Made by a program: the position numbers and the translations under genes
The notes under the pieces: model-generated
What the model saw: the letters and a program-made list of their open reading frames with translations, nothing else
Databases searched by the model: none
What the model was told of the DNA's origin: nothing
NCBI GenBank assembly: GCA_019694435.1
Contig: JAIBBZ010000016.1
Coordinates: 59,834 to 123,833, forward strand
Source of the DNA: Pirellulales bacterium
GTDB taxonomy: Bacteria > Planctomycetota > Planctomycetia > Pirellulales > JAEUIK01
Direction of reading: 5' to 3'
Length of the DNA: 64,000 nucleotides
Shown here: positions 26,458 through 36,118 of the stretch, one piece after another
Layout: every line of letters begins with the position of its first letter
Numbering within the stretch: the first letter of the stretch is position 1

Positions 26458-26637
26458 TCCCTGGCCCGGCCCATCGGCCGACCTTGACGATTGCGAGTTT
26501 TTTACCGGCCGGGTGCCCGATGGGCGTCGCTCTCGACCCGGTCGTGGGCCGGGCGAAAAATTGCATTGCCCGGAAGTGCCGGGGATGATGGAGCCGGTCG
26601 CGAACTCCTTCCGCTCCGCTGCTATTGCGGTTCGCCC

Positions 26638-27162
26638 ATGCCCAAGCCTCATCACGATCGCATCGCCGTCTATACCGGCTCGTTTGACCCGATCACGCTC
26701 GGGCACGTCAACGTCATCGAGCGCAGCGCGCAGCTCGTCGACCGGCTGATCGTCGGCATTGGCGTGCACGTGGGCAAGAACCCGCTGTTCACGCTCGAAG
26801 AGCGCGTGAGCCTCGTGAGCCGGGTGACGCGGCGGATTCCTAACGTCGAGGTCAAACAGTTCAGCGGGCTGGCTGTGAATTTCGTCCGTGAGTGCAACGC
26901 ACGGGTGATGATTCGCGGTGTGCGGCCGCTCACCGACATCGCGGCCGAGTTCACGATGATGATGGCCAACCGGCATCTCGACCCGGGCATCGAGACGGTG
27001 TTCCTGATGTCGGACGAAGAGTTCTCGCACGTCTCCAGCACGCTCGTCAAACAGATCGTGTCGTTGGCCAGCGATCGCGAGCTGGCGGCCTTCGTGCCGA
27101 CCGAAGTGATCGAAGAATTGCGACGCAAGCTGCCCGGCGACGGTGCGGCGACCCGGGATTAA
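26638..27162 (+). CDS. coaD: phosphopantetheine adenylyltransferase
   Basis: 174 residues. It transfers AMP from ATP to 4'-phosphopantetheine, giving dephospho-CoA in coenzyme A synthesis. YTGSFDPITLGHVNVIERS holds the nucleotidyltransferase (T/H)xGH-type motif. MIRGVRPLTDIAAEF and VFLMSDEEFSHVSSTLVKQI are the usual substrate-binding and C-terminal motifs. The ATG at 26638 places the conserved IAVYTGSFDP start at residue 9; the longer open frame to 26491 is leader. Length is about 10 residues above the usual. It is a housekeeping gene without related neighbours. Confidence 0.95.
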   Translation: MPKPHHDRIAVYTGSFDPITLGHVNVIERSAQLVDRLIVGIGVHVGKNPLFTLEERVSLVSRVTRRIPNVEVKQFSGLAVNFVRECNARVMIRGVRPLTDIAAEFTMMMANRHLDPGIETVFLMSDEEFSHVSSTLVKQIVSLASDRELAAFVPTEVIEELRRKLPGDGAATRD

Positions 27163-27227
27163 GACCCTGGGCGAAGCTTCCGGGCGAGATCGAGCCTTGC
27201 TGCGCCCAGTTCTGCGGCCTGTTGTGC

Positions 27228-28295
27228 TCAGTTCTGCTCGGGACGCCCCTGGCCGTCGAGATGCTCGCGGAGATACCGCGCCCGCTCTTTGTTGCGGTCG
27301 GCCGTGTCGAGCTCGGTGCCGCGCAGCTTCTGCAAATGCGCCGGCTGGGTGTGGATGAAGAGCTTGTTGATGGTGGGGATTTCCAGGTCGTGGATCAGCC
27401 CCAGATTGACGCCCATCCGTACGCTCGATAACAGGTGCATCGTCTCTTCCGAGCTGATGGTTTGCGCGGTCCGCAGGATGCCATAGGCCCGGCTGACGCG
27501 GTCGTGCAGGCTCTCGTTACTCTGGCGCACCAGCGCCTCGCGGGCCTTGCGTTCGTAGTCGATGATTTGCGGCACGACGTCGCCGACCTGCTTGACCAGA
27601 TCCAGTTCCGAGCGGCCCAGGGTGAGCTGATTGCTGATCTGGTAGAAGTCGCCCATGAACTGCGAGCCTTCGCCGTAGAGGCCTCGCACGGCGAGGTTGA
27701 TCTTTTGCAGCGAGCGAAAGACCCGCTCGATCTGCTCGGTGAGCACCAGCGCCGGCAGATGCAGCATCACGCTCACGCGCAGCCCGGTGCCGACGTTGGT
27801 CGGGCAGGCGGTCAGGAAACCGAGCTTGTCGTGGAAGGCGAAGGTGACGTATTGCTGCAGACGGTCGTCGAGCGCGTTGATCTGCTCCCAGGCCGTCAGC
27901 AGGTCGAGGCCGCTGTGCATCACCTGGATGCGCAGATGGTCCTCTTCGTTGATCATCAGGCTGATCTGCTCGCTGGGGTCGATGACGACGCTGCGGGCCC
28001 CCTCCGACTCTGCGTGCTCGCGGCTGATCAACTGCCGCTCGGCCAGGAACTGGCGGTCGATCGGCGCGAGCTTGTTGACGTCGACGTAATCCAGCGGGTT
28101 TTCGACGGCGGCGCCGATGGCATCGCGGAGCTGTTTTTCGATCTCGGCCCGATCGCTCGCGTCGGCCCGGCTGATGAACGGAAAGTGCGCAAGATTGCGG
28201 GCCAGCCGGATGCGGCTGCTGATGACGATGTCGGATTCAGGGCCCGAGCCGCGGAGCCACTCTCCGCTGCTGGTTACCATCTCTGCAAAGTCCAC
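27228..28295 (-). CDS. mcsB: protein arginine kinase McsB
   Basis: 355 residues of the phosphagen-kinase fold. McsB phosphorylates arginine residues in proteins, marking them for ClpC-ClpP degradation in Firmicutes. SSRIRLARNLAHFPF is the N-terminal nucleotide-binding segment. FGFLTACP-type sequence appears as LGFLTACPTNVGTGLRVSV, the guanido-kinase signature, and RGLYGEGSQ holds the catalytic glutamate. The C-terminal RMGVNLGL segment is typical. The ATG lies 55 bases after mcsA, so the two form an operon, as in Bacillus, but ctsR and clpC are absent here. The pair occurs in many planctomycetes, where its targets are little known. Confidence 0.93.
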   Translation of the reverse strand: MDFAEMVTSSGEWLRGSGPESDIVISSRIRLARNLAHFPFISRADASDRAEIEKQLRDAIGAAVENPLDYVDVNKLAPIDRQFLAERQLISREHAESEGARSVVIDPSEQISLMINEEDHLRIQVMHSGLDLLTAWEQINALDDRLQQYVTFAFHDKLGFLTACPTNVGTGLRVSVMLHLPALVLTEQIERVFRSLQKINLAVRGLYGEGSQFMGDFYQISNQLTLGRSELDLVKQVGDVVPQIIDYERKAREALVRQSNESLHDRVSRAYGILRTAQTISSEETMHLLSSVRMGVNLGLIHDLEIPTINKLFIHTQPAHLQKLRGTELDTADRNKERARYLREHLDGQGRPEQN

Positions 28296-28350
28296 GGCTG
28301 GTCGATCTCGCTAGGGACTCGCGGGCCCGGCGATCGCGCGCAACGGGCGA

Positions 28351-28866
28351 TCACGGGGCGCGGCGGGTCGTTTTCTCCATCTGTCGGATTTCGTCACGCA
28401 GTTCCGAGGCACGCTCGTAGTTCTCTTCCGTAATCGCTTCGCGCATCTCCCGGCGCAGGCGGATCAGCTTGGTCAGCTCGTCCGTGCCGCCGCCGCCGCC
28501 CGGCGGACGCTTGCCGCGATGCTCGCTCTCCCCGTGAATGTTGAGGATCAACGGGCCCAGCTCTTTTTTGAAGCCGACGTAGTCGTGCGGGCAACCGAGC
28601 CGTCCCTGGTTGCGGAATTCGAAAAACGTGATGCCGCAAACCGGGCACGCCTGCTGGTCGAGCCGGGCCAGTTCGGCGGCCGTTTGGCCGACCGCCAACT
28701 GCTGTGCCAGCATCCCGGCCAGGCTCGGCGAGGCCTCCTCGGCCGCATCGGGCTGGCGCAGGTATTCCTTGGCGTGCTCCTCGCAGAGGTGCAGCTCTTG
28801 GGGCTTCCCTCCGGCCAGCTCGGTGATGTGGAACGTCGCCGGTTTTTCGCACTTCTGGCAGCGCAT
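28351..28866 (-). CDS. mcsA: zinc-binding activator of the arginine kinase, McsA
   Basis: 171 residues. McsA binds zinc and activates McsB. The N-terminus has MRCQKCEKPATFHITEL and HLCEEHA (CxxC then CxxxH), and a second cluster is CPVCGITFFEFRNQGRLGCPHDY. The C-terminus holds a UvrB/UvrC-type helix pair, LIRLRREMREAITEENYERASELRDEIRQME, the usual McsA ending, broken at a turn. A Gly-rich linker (PPGGGGGTD) separates the halves. Start 28866 is the codon that begins the first CxxC; the longer frame is unlikely. It precedes mcsB by 55 bases on the same strand. Confidence 0.93.
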   Translation of the reverse strand: MRCQKCEKPATFHITELAGGKPQELHLCEEHAKEYLRQPDAAEEASPSLAGMLAQQLAVGQTAAELARLDQQACPVCGITFFEFRNQGRLGCPHDYVGFKKELGPLILNIHGESEHRGKRPPGGGGGTDELTKLIRLRREMREAITEENYERASELRDEIRQMEKTTRRAP

Positions 28867-29207
28867 AGCAACACAGCAGGGGGGTTGGGTGGTCGGCACG
28901 AGGGCCGGAGCGAGGCCGCGCTCGATGCCGTGGGGAGAACGCGCAAGGGGAGCTATCTTGCACCCACACAACGCGCAAATCCTACCCCAATCATACCGGT
29001 ACGCTTCGTCCTGACAACGCAGCTTCGCCGCAGCCAGGGCGGGACTGCCAGCGAGCAATCGGGGGTCCGGCGCGTGAACCCTGCGTCCGGCCACGCGTGT
29101 CCCCAACACCGCCGCTGGATCGCGGTTTGCCCCCGCGCGGGGTGGCCGATTAAGCTGCCAACCTTGGGTCGCGTTGCCGTTGTCCGTGCGTCCTCGACGA
29201 GTGCCTG
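28867..29207. other. divergent intergenic region between mcsA and trpE
   Basis: This 341-base gap must hold promoters for both directions. TTGCCC at 29127 with TAAGCT at 29151 (18-base spacer) is a weak candidate for trpE. No CtsR-type operator, T-box, or trp leader peptide with tandem Trp codons was seen. Confidence 0.5.
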
Positions 29208-30704
<1,497 letters not shown>

Positions 30705-30728
30705 CTCGACGCAACCGCGAGCTTGCGT

Positions 30729-33700
30729 TCACTCCTGTTGCTCCTCTGCTTCATCTTTGTTGTCTTCGTCGTCACGCGGCACCCACTCGGAGCCCTCCGC
30801 GGCGAGTTTCTCCCACGTCTCGATGTGGCGGCGCAGCTCCGGGTGCTGGCGGCCTATTTCAACCAGCGCCGCCCTGGCTTCGGGGTCGAACGGAATCGGC
30901 CTTAGGCCGAGCGACTCCTCCCATACCTCGCCAAGCAGCGATCGCGGCTCCTCCACCGTGTGATCGATCTCGCATTGCGTGATATAGAGCCCAAAGTCTT
31001 TTTCCCTTCTAAAAAATCTGCCGAAGTCCGTCAGCTGTTCACGAAAATGCGAATACATTTCTGTCATGAGTGGTCGCAAGTCGATTGGTTCTGACAAATG
31101 CCCGATGTTCCATGTCACGGCGCGGAGTAACTTCGCGTCTGGCCCGAGCTCGAGGTCTAGCGACTGCACGTCCCAATGGTTGACGGAAGCGTTGTTGCTC
31201 GCGACGACCGCGATGCCTTGGACTCCTGTTGCGCTGCCTGCAAGGAAGCTACCAGGACTTTCCATCCAGCCGACAGCGTCTTTGGTGATGTCTCTGCCCA
31301 CCATGCCCAGGTCGAGCGCAGCAAACCAGTTGTTCTCCTGGTCCGGAGAATCAAGCAGGTTGCCTTGGAGAAGCTTCCATCGAGTCCTTTCCGATCGGTA
31401 AAAATCGGTCCTCAGTGAACCATACGTAATCACCCGATGATTGCCGCAATTGCGAATGAGCCATCGATCGCATGGGATGAATGCCGACTTGCTCGAGCAC
31501 CAGGGCGCTGGGCTGGTACCGGACCCACCCGTTGAGATGAATTGTGGATGCTTTCGAACCCTTGGGCCGCCGACAGCGCAGTGCGGCGGTTTGCGCGGGC
31601 CGTGTTTCAAGGCGAACGCGATCAGCGAAAAACACAAGTCGCGTGCAAGTTCGGCCTCAAAGGGCAAGCGTCCTTGTAAGCCATAGCGTGGGATGGTGAG
31701 CGGCAGTTTCGCCTGGCGATCGATGACGGCGATGTCCGTGGGATTGAGGTGAAGTGTCTCGCTTATGATCGCACGGGACCAAGGTAGATTGCTGTTTTCG
31801 TCAGGGCGACGAATGTGCATCCCATTGCAGATCAACATTGCGTCTAGGCTAAACGTCCAAGCAATGCGGTCGTAATCGGGGTGCTTGACTTCGTTCCATG
31901 CCGCCGGTAACTCGTCGCTCTTGCCAGGTATTTGTTCGCCAGGCATTTGTGTTGCTTGATCAAGAGTCTCTGTCGCCCCTCCTAGGTGGTGCACACGCTG
32001 AACCACGCTCGGCCATTGCCAGCAATACCAGTCGGCTTTGCGGCGAGAACTAACTCCACGGCTTATCGCATCCTCAACGGCGCTGGCAGGTGATTTGACC
32101 GCGATCACCGTACCGATGGGGCATTGCTCGTTCATGGGCAATCGCTCGATCTCGATCAGCCGGCTCGACTTGGTTGCGGTCAGGCGGAACCCGCCGCCCG
32201 GGTCGTTCACGTGCCGGGTCTGGAGCGTGAACGTGTCGCCTAGCAGGAAGGTGGCAAACGCGCCGATGCCGAACCGGCCGGAACGCGTGACCTTGCTGCG
32301 GCCTTGCTCGTCGGTGAATTCCCGGGCCCACGCATCGCTGTTGCGGAACGACGCCCCGGCCCTCAGGAAGTAGTTGGCAATCGTGTCGGCCGTCATGCCG
32401 ATGCCGCGGTCGGTGACGCGGACGGTCAATTCCGCGTCCGTCTCCTCGATGTATTCGACCAGGACATCGCAATCCTGCTCGGCGAGCGCGAGCGATTCGA
32501 AGGCGACGCCGTGCTTCTCGCACCAGGCGTGCAGCTCCAGTACGGCGTCGACGCCGTTTTGTATCAATTCCCGAATGCCGACGCTGGGCTCGTCGCCGTA
32601 GAGCGGCTTGACGAGCAGCGCCAGCAGGTTCGGATCGGCCGTGAAACCCGTCGGCTCGGGCACATACGGCAAGTGGCTACGGTACACCGGGTCGTTCAAG
32701 TTCGACGTGACCCGGCGGATCTTCAGAGCTAAGCGGTCGAGTTTGAGATCGGAGCGCGCGCCATAAGCCTCGCTCAGTACGGCCGTCGAATGATCGATCT
32801 CGCGCTGCAAGTCGTCGAACAGCTCGCGGAGTTGCAAGTAGATTTCCAGCGGAATGTCCGCATTAACCTCGACCATCAGGGCGCGGGGGTCATCTCCTGT
32901 CTGCACCGATGATACCGCGGCGTGTTTGGCCCACTCCCGGACACTGATCGGGCTTTGAGGGTCGCGTAGCAGCAGCAAGACGTTGGGTGCGCGGTCGCGT
33001 TCGAGCTGCAGGTAGTCGGCCACTCGAAGCAAGGCCATTGGAAACAGGACAGCCGTGCTGCGCGGGCGCGGAGTGCCACGATAGTGCTTGTCGAGATACG
33101 CCTTGCACACGCGCAGCGACATGCCGTGCGAACGTGCCGTCAGGCCGATGAGATCGGCCAATTCGCCCAGGGCGATTCTCCCTGCCAGCCCCGGCACCTC
33201 GGCTTCTGCGCCCGGGAATCCGTAGAGGGCAAACTCGTGCGCCATCCGTGCATGATGCCGGCGGATGAACTCGCCGACGATGAGTTTGTGGTTGTCGTCC
33301 CAGTTGCCGGCTGGAGCAAGAGTTTCAAACCGCCAGCCCGATTCGACCTGGGCTGTCCCGATGATGTTCGCCAGCTTCACCTCGCTGAATCGCCGGGCTT
33401 CGCGCTGATAATCTTCCCATAGCTCGGGCCAGGGCCGATCCTTGGCGTGGCCTTCCTGCTCGCTGTCGAACCAGCGCAGCGGCTTGAACGGGGAATCTTG
33501 GGAGACCAGCTCCAGGAAGCCCTTCTTGGTCAGGTGCATGCCCAGATCGTGCAGCAGGGTCGCCCCGACGATCACGGCCGCATCCGCCGCGGTGAGCACG
33601 TCGTCGTCCCACACCCGCTGTTCGATCAGTTTGACCTGCGTCTGCAAGACGCGGTTGATGTGGTTGAGGCCATGATCCGTATAGTCGGGAAAGAACTGCA

Positions 33701-33875
33701 GCTTGTTGTCGCTGAGGATGTCACCGATCTGCCGCGCGTATTCGTGGATCGGGGAAGAGAAATCGCTGCCACGGAGGAGACTTTCCAACTGTTCCGGGAT
33801 GACCACCCGGGTATCGGTACCGTTGCCCATAAGTCGCGCGCTATCAAAGGTTTTCAAGACAGGAAGCTGATACAT
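30729..33875 (-). CDS. HD-domain / HSP90-type GHKL ATPase fusion protein
   Basis: 1048 residues. The N-terminal third (about 45-250) is an HD metal-dependent phosphohydrolase-like domain: YTDHGLNHINRVL, GATLLHDLGMHL and GEFIRRHHARMAHEF supply the H, HD and H positions. From ~430 a Bergerat ATPase fold of the HSP90/MutL kind appears: GIRELIQNGVDAVLEL (N-box with E and N/D), VRVTDRGIGMT (G1) and GRFGIGAFATFLLGD (G2). The remaining ~450 residues match nothing I recognise and end in an acidic tail. Base composition is uneven: the 3' half (about 30950-31950) is clearly AT-richer than its neighbours trpE and menC, suggesting acquisition. No partner gene adjoins it. A stress or anti-phage role is a guess. 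Alternative start: ATG at 33830. Confidence 0.8.
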   Translation of the reverse strand: MYQLPVLKTFDSARLMGNGTDTRVVIPEQLESLLRGSDFSSPIHEYARQIGDILSDNKLQFFPDYTDHGLNHINRVLQTQVKLIEQRVWDDDVLTAADAAVIVGATLLHDLGMHLTKKGFLELVSQDSPFKPLRWFDSEQEGHAKDRPWPELWEDYQREARRFSEVKLANIIGTAQVESGWRFETLAPAGNWDDNHKLIVGEFIRRHHARMAHEFALYGFPGAEAEVPGLAGRIALGELADLIGLTARSHGMSLRVCKAYLDKHYRGTPRPRSTAVLFPMALLRVADYLQLERDRAPNVLLLLRDPQSPISVREWAKHAAVSSVQTGDDPRALMVEVNADIPLEIYLQLRELFDDLQREIDHSTAVLSEAYGARSDLKLDRLALKIRRVTSNLNDPVYRSHLPYVPEPTGFTADPNLLALLVKPLYGDEPSVGIRELIQNGVDAVLELHAWCEKHGVAFESLALAEQDCDVLVEYIEETDAELTVRVTDRGIGMTADTIANYFLRAGASFRNSDAWAREFTDEQGRSKVTRSGRFGIGAFATFLLGDTFTLQTRHVNDPGGGFRLTATKSSRLIEIERLPMNEQCPIGTVIAVKSPASAVEDAISRGVSSRRKADWYCWQWPSVVQRVHHLGGATETLDQATQMPGEQIPGKSDELPAAWNEVKHPDYDRIAWTFSLDAMLICNGMHIRRPDENSNLPWSRAIISETLHLNPTDIAVIDRQAKLPLTIPRYGLQGRLPFEAELARDLCFSLIAFALKHGPRKPPHCAVGGPRVRKHPQFISTGGSGTSPAPWCSSKSAFIPCDRWLIRNCGNHRVITYGSLRTDFYRSERTRWKLLQGNLLDSPDQENNWFAALDLGMVGRDITKDAVGWMESPGSFLAGSATGVQGIAVVASNNASVNHWDVQSLDLELGPDAKLLRAVTWNIGHLSEPIDLRPLMTEMYSHFREQLTDFGRFFRREKDFGLYITQCEIDHTVEEPRSLLGEVWEESLGLRPIPFDPEARAALVEIGRQHPELRRHIETWEKLAAEGSEWVPRDDEDNKDEAEEQQE

Positions 33876-34108
33876 CGAATTCTTAATGTAACGCCCTCAA
33901 ACGCGGGGGTGGGAGTGGGTGATTGCGGCTTTGCAGGCATCGATCGCGATGCCGCCGCCCGCGACGTTTTGTCTCGGGCCGATTCGCTGCTTGGCACCGG
34001 GCGTGCCCGTCGATGCGCTGTACTGGGGAGACAGGGTTGGGTGGCCCCTGCGGCTGCCGCCCTGAAAGGCAAGCGCCTGACGGTTCAGGAGGAACCAGGA
34101 GGTGTGCC

Positions 34109-34276
34109 ATGACACGCGCGATTCACTTACTGATGATGGTGATGCTGTGCGTGTGTTTGACCGGATGTTGCGCGTGGGATAGCTGCCGCGACGTGTTCTG
34201 CTGTGGATCGAGTTGTGCCGCGCCCGCGGTGCAACCGCCCTGCGCGGCCTGTCCGACGCCCGGCATGATGCCGTGA
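34109..34276 (+). CDS. Cys-rich small lipoprotein
   Basis: 55 residues. A strong AGGAGG lies 7 bases before the ATG, with a second AGGA just upstream of it. The signal MTRAIHLLMMVMLCVCLTGC ends in a lipobox (LTGC), and the rest has further cysteines (WDSC, VFCCGSSC, PPCAAC) with Pro/Ala. It is probably an outer-membrane or surface lipoprotein with metal-binding or disulfide-bonded cysteines. No family is recognised. It stands alone between the HD-ATPase gene and menC, upstream of its own short gap. Confidence 0.75.
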   Translation: MTRAIHLLMMVMLCVCLTGCCAWDSCRDVFCCGSSCAAPAVQPPCAACPTPGMMP

Positions 34277-34400
34277 CGCAAGAACGGCACGCTTCGACGC
34301 CGGCCGACTGCCGGCGGTGATGTCGAGCGAAAAGGCCCTCGTGAGCGGTGTGCACGGTGTGCCGCCGCTCATGGGGGCATCGGCGTCAGCGACGGCAACG

Positions 34401-34428
34401 CTGCCATCGTCGGCCGAGCGGCTACAAT
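34401..34428 (+). promoter_or_regulatory. promoter of the menC-like gene
   Basis: CTGCCA at 34401-34406 (4 of 6), a 16-base spacer and TACAAT at 34423-34428 (5 of 6). It lies about 75 bases before the start codon and downstream of the Cys-rich lipoprotein. Confidence 0.5.
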
Positions 34429-34505
34429 GGGCCCGCACGCCGCGTGGCGTATCGCGCCGCGGCGGTGCGGCATCTGCCCGTGCTTCTTGACCGCTTGTGG
34501 TTTCC

Positions 34506-35627
34506 ATGCGCATCGACGCTCTCGATCTGTATCACGTCGCCGTGCCGCTTGTGCGCCCGTGGCGCACGGCCTACGGCGAAGACGCGGTGGTCGAAAGTGT
34601 GCTGGTGCGCATGACCAGCGGCGGCGCCGTGGGCTGGGGCGAGTCGTGCCCTTTGGCCGCGCCCTGCTACAGCCCCGAGTGGGCTGGCGGGGTATTTGCC
34701 TGCGCGCGCGATTGGCTCGCGCCGGCCGTCGTCGGCCAGTGGATTGAGTCGGGCGACGAGCTGCAGCAGCGGCTCGCGCATTTCAAAGGCAACCCGTTCG
34801 CCAAGGCGGCCCTCGACACGGCCTGGTGGGTCCTGGCCGCCGAGCGCGCCGGGCGGCCGCTCTATCAATACCTCGGGGCGACGCGCGAACGGGCCGCCGT
34901 GGGCGCCGATTTTGGAGTGCTCGACTCGATCGACGAGCTGCTCGCCGCGGTCGGCCGGGCGGTCGCGGCGGGCTTTCCGCGGATCAAGCTCAAGTTCCGC
35001 CCCGGCTGGGACCTGACGATGTTGCGGGCCGTGCGCCAGGAGTTTCCCACGCAGACGATCCACATCGATTGCAACGCGGCCTACACGATCGAACATTCGG
35101 ACCTGTTCTGCCGGCTCGACGATTTTCATCTGGCCATGATCGAGCAGCCGCTGGCGGCCGACGATCTGGTCGACCATGCCCGCTTGCAGTCGATTCTCCG
35201 CACGCCGATCTGCCTCGACGAGAGCATCACGTCGCTCGCTCGGGCCGAGACGGCGCTCGACTTGGGGAGTTGCCGGTATGTGAACATCAAACCGGGTCGC
35301 GTGGGCGGGGTGACCGTAGCGCGGCAGATTCACGATCTGTGCCGCGAGCGCGAAGTGCCGTGCTGGATCGGCGGGATGCTGGAGACGGCCGTCGGCGTGC
35401 GGATCTGCGCGGCGCTGGCGATGCTCGACGGCTGCACCTACCCGGCCGACATTTTCGCGTCGTCGACCTATTACGCCGACGATCTGGGCCGGCCGGCGGT
35501 CGAATTGACTCGGCTGGCCGACGGCACTCCGGCCATCGAGCCGCTTGCGGCACCGGGCATCGGCACCGCGCCAGACCTGGGTCGCCTGGCGCAATATGTG
35601 CGAGGCGAGGCCCATCTGCAGGCGTGA
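34506..35627 (+). CDS. menC: o-succinylbenzoate synthase-like enolase-superfamily enzyme
   Basis: 373 residues. MenC dehydrates SHCHC to o-succinylbenzoate in menaquinone synthesis; close relatives racemise N-acyl amino acids. The N-terminal capping domain is followed by a barrel with PRIKLKFRPGWD (KxK base), TIHIDCNAAY, AMIEQPLAADD and CLDESITSL (three metal acids) and VNIKPGRVGGV (opposite Lys). All catalytic positions are present. GTG at 34497 is open too, but ATG at 34506 begins the family's first strand. No other men gene lies nearby, so a racemase role cannot be excluded. Confidence 0.82.
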   Translation: MRIDALDLYHVAVPLVRPWRTAYGEDAVVESVLVRMTSGGAVGWGESCPLAAPCYSPEWAGGVFACARDWLAPAVVGQWIESGDELQQRLAHFKGNPFAKAALDTAWWVLAAERAGRPLYQYLGATRERAAVGADFGVLDSIDELLAAVGRAVAAGFPRIKLKFRPGWDLTMLRAVRQEFPTQTIHIDCNAAYTIEHSDLFCRLDDFHLAMIEQPLAADDLVDHARLQSILRTPICLDESITSLARAETALDLGSCRYVNIKPGRVGGVTVARQIHDLCREREVPCWIGGMLETAVGVRICAALAMLDGCTYPADIFASSTYYADDLGRPAVELTRLADGTPAIEPLAAPGIGTAPDLGRLAQYVRGEAHLQA

Positions 35628-35678
35628 TCGGCGCCGGGCGCTGCCGGACGAAACCTGCCCGCGAATCGCGCGTGGCCG

Positions 35679-35707
35679 CTGACGAACGCGCGCCGCGCGG
35701 CTAGAGT
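35679..35707 (+). promoter_or_regulatory. promoter upstream of the small monooxygenase gene
   Basis: CTGACG at 35679-35684, a 17-base spacer and TAGAGT at 35702-35707. The following leader is about 82 bases and carries GGGAGG just before the GTG start. Confidence 0.48.
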
Positions 35708-35796
35708 AGCGGGCCGAGATTACTTGCCGCGGTTGACTGGTGCCGTTACGTCGGCGCACGCCGCCGCGGATTCGACCAATTGGGAGGCTGCTGCCT

Positions 35797-36108
35797 GTGA
35801 TCCACGTCTTAGCCACGATCGAGCTGAATCCCGGCGTCCGTGCCCAGTTTCTCGACGAGTTTCGCCGGCTGGTGCCGTCGGTGCTGGCCGAAGAAGGCTG
35901 CATCGAGTACGGTCCCGCCATCGAAATCGCCACGAGCATTCCCGGCACGCCGCCCCCGCGCGACGACGTGGTGATGGTGGTCGAAAAGTGGGCCACGATC
36001 GCGGCGCTCGAGGCGCACCTGGTGGCCCCCCACATGAACGATTATCGGGGCCAGGTGAAATCGCTGGTCAAGGCGACCCGGTTGCAAGTGCTCGAATCGG
36101 CCGAGTAG
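35797..36108 (+). CDS. antibiotic-biosynthesis-monooxygenase (ABM)-type small protein
   Basis: 103 residues from the GTG at 35797, which has GGGAGG 9 bases before it. The dimeric ferredoxin-like ABM fold is seen in IHVLATIELNPGVRAQFLDEFRRLVPSVLAEEGCIEYGP, here the classic first strand and helix with the EEGCIEY motif (split by position), and VVEKWATIAALEAHLVAPHM. Relatives include YgiN (quinol oxidation) and heme-degrading or detoxifying enzymes; the substrate is not known. It is 10 bases before xdhC on the same strand. Confidence 0.8.
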   Translation: MIHVLATIELNPGVRAQFLDEFRRLVPSVLAEEGCIEYGPAIEIATSIPGTPPPRDDVVMVVEKWATIAALEAHLVAPHMNDYRGQVKSLVKATRLQVLESAE

Positions 36109-36118
36109 TCTGAAGGCC

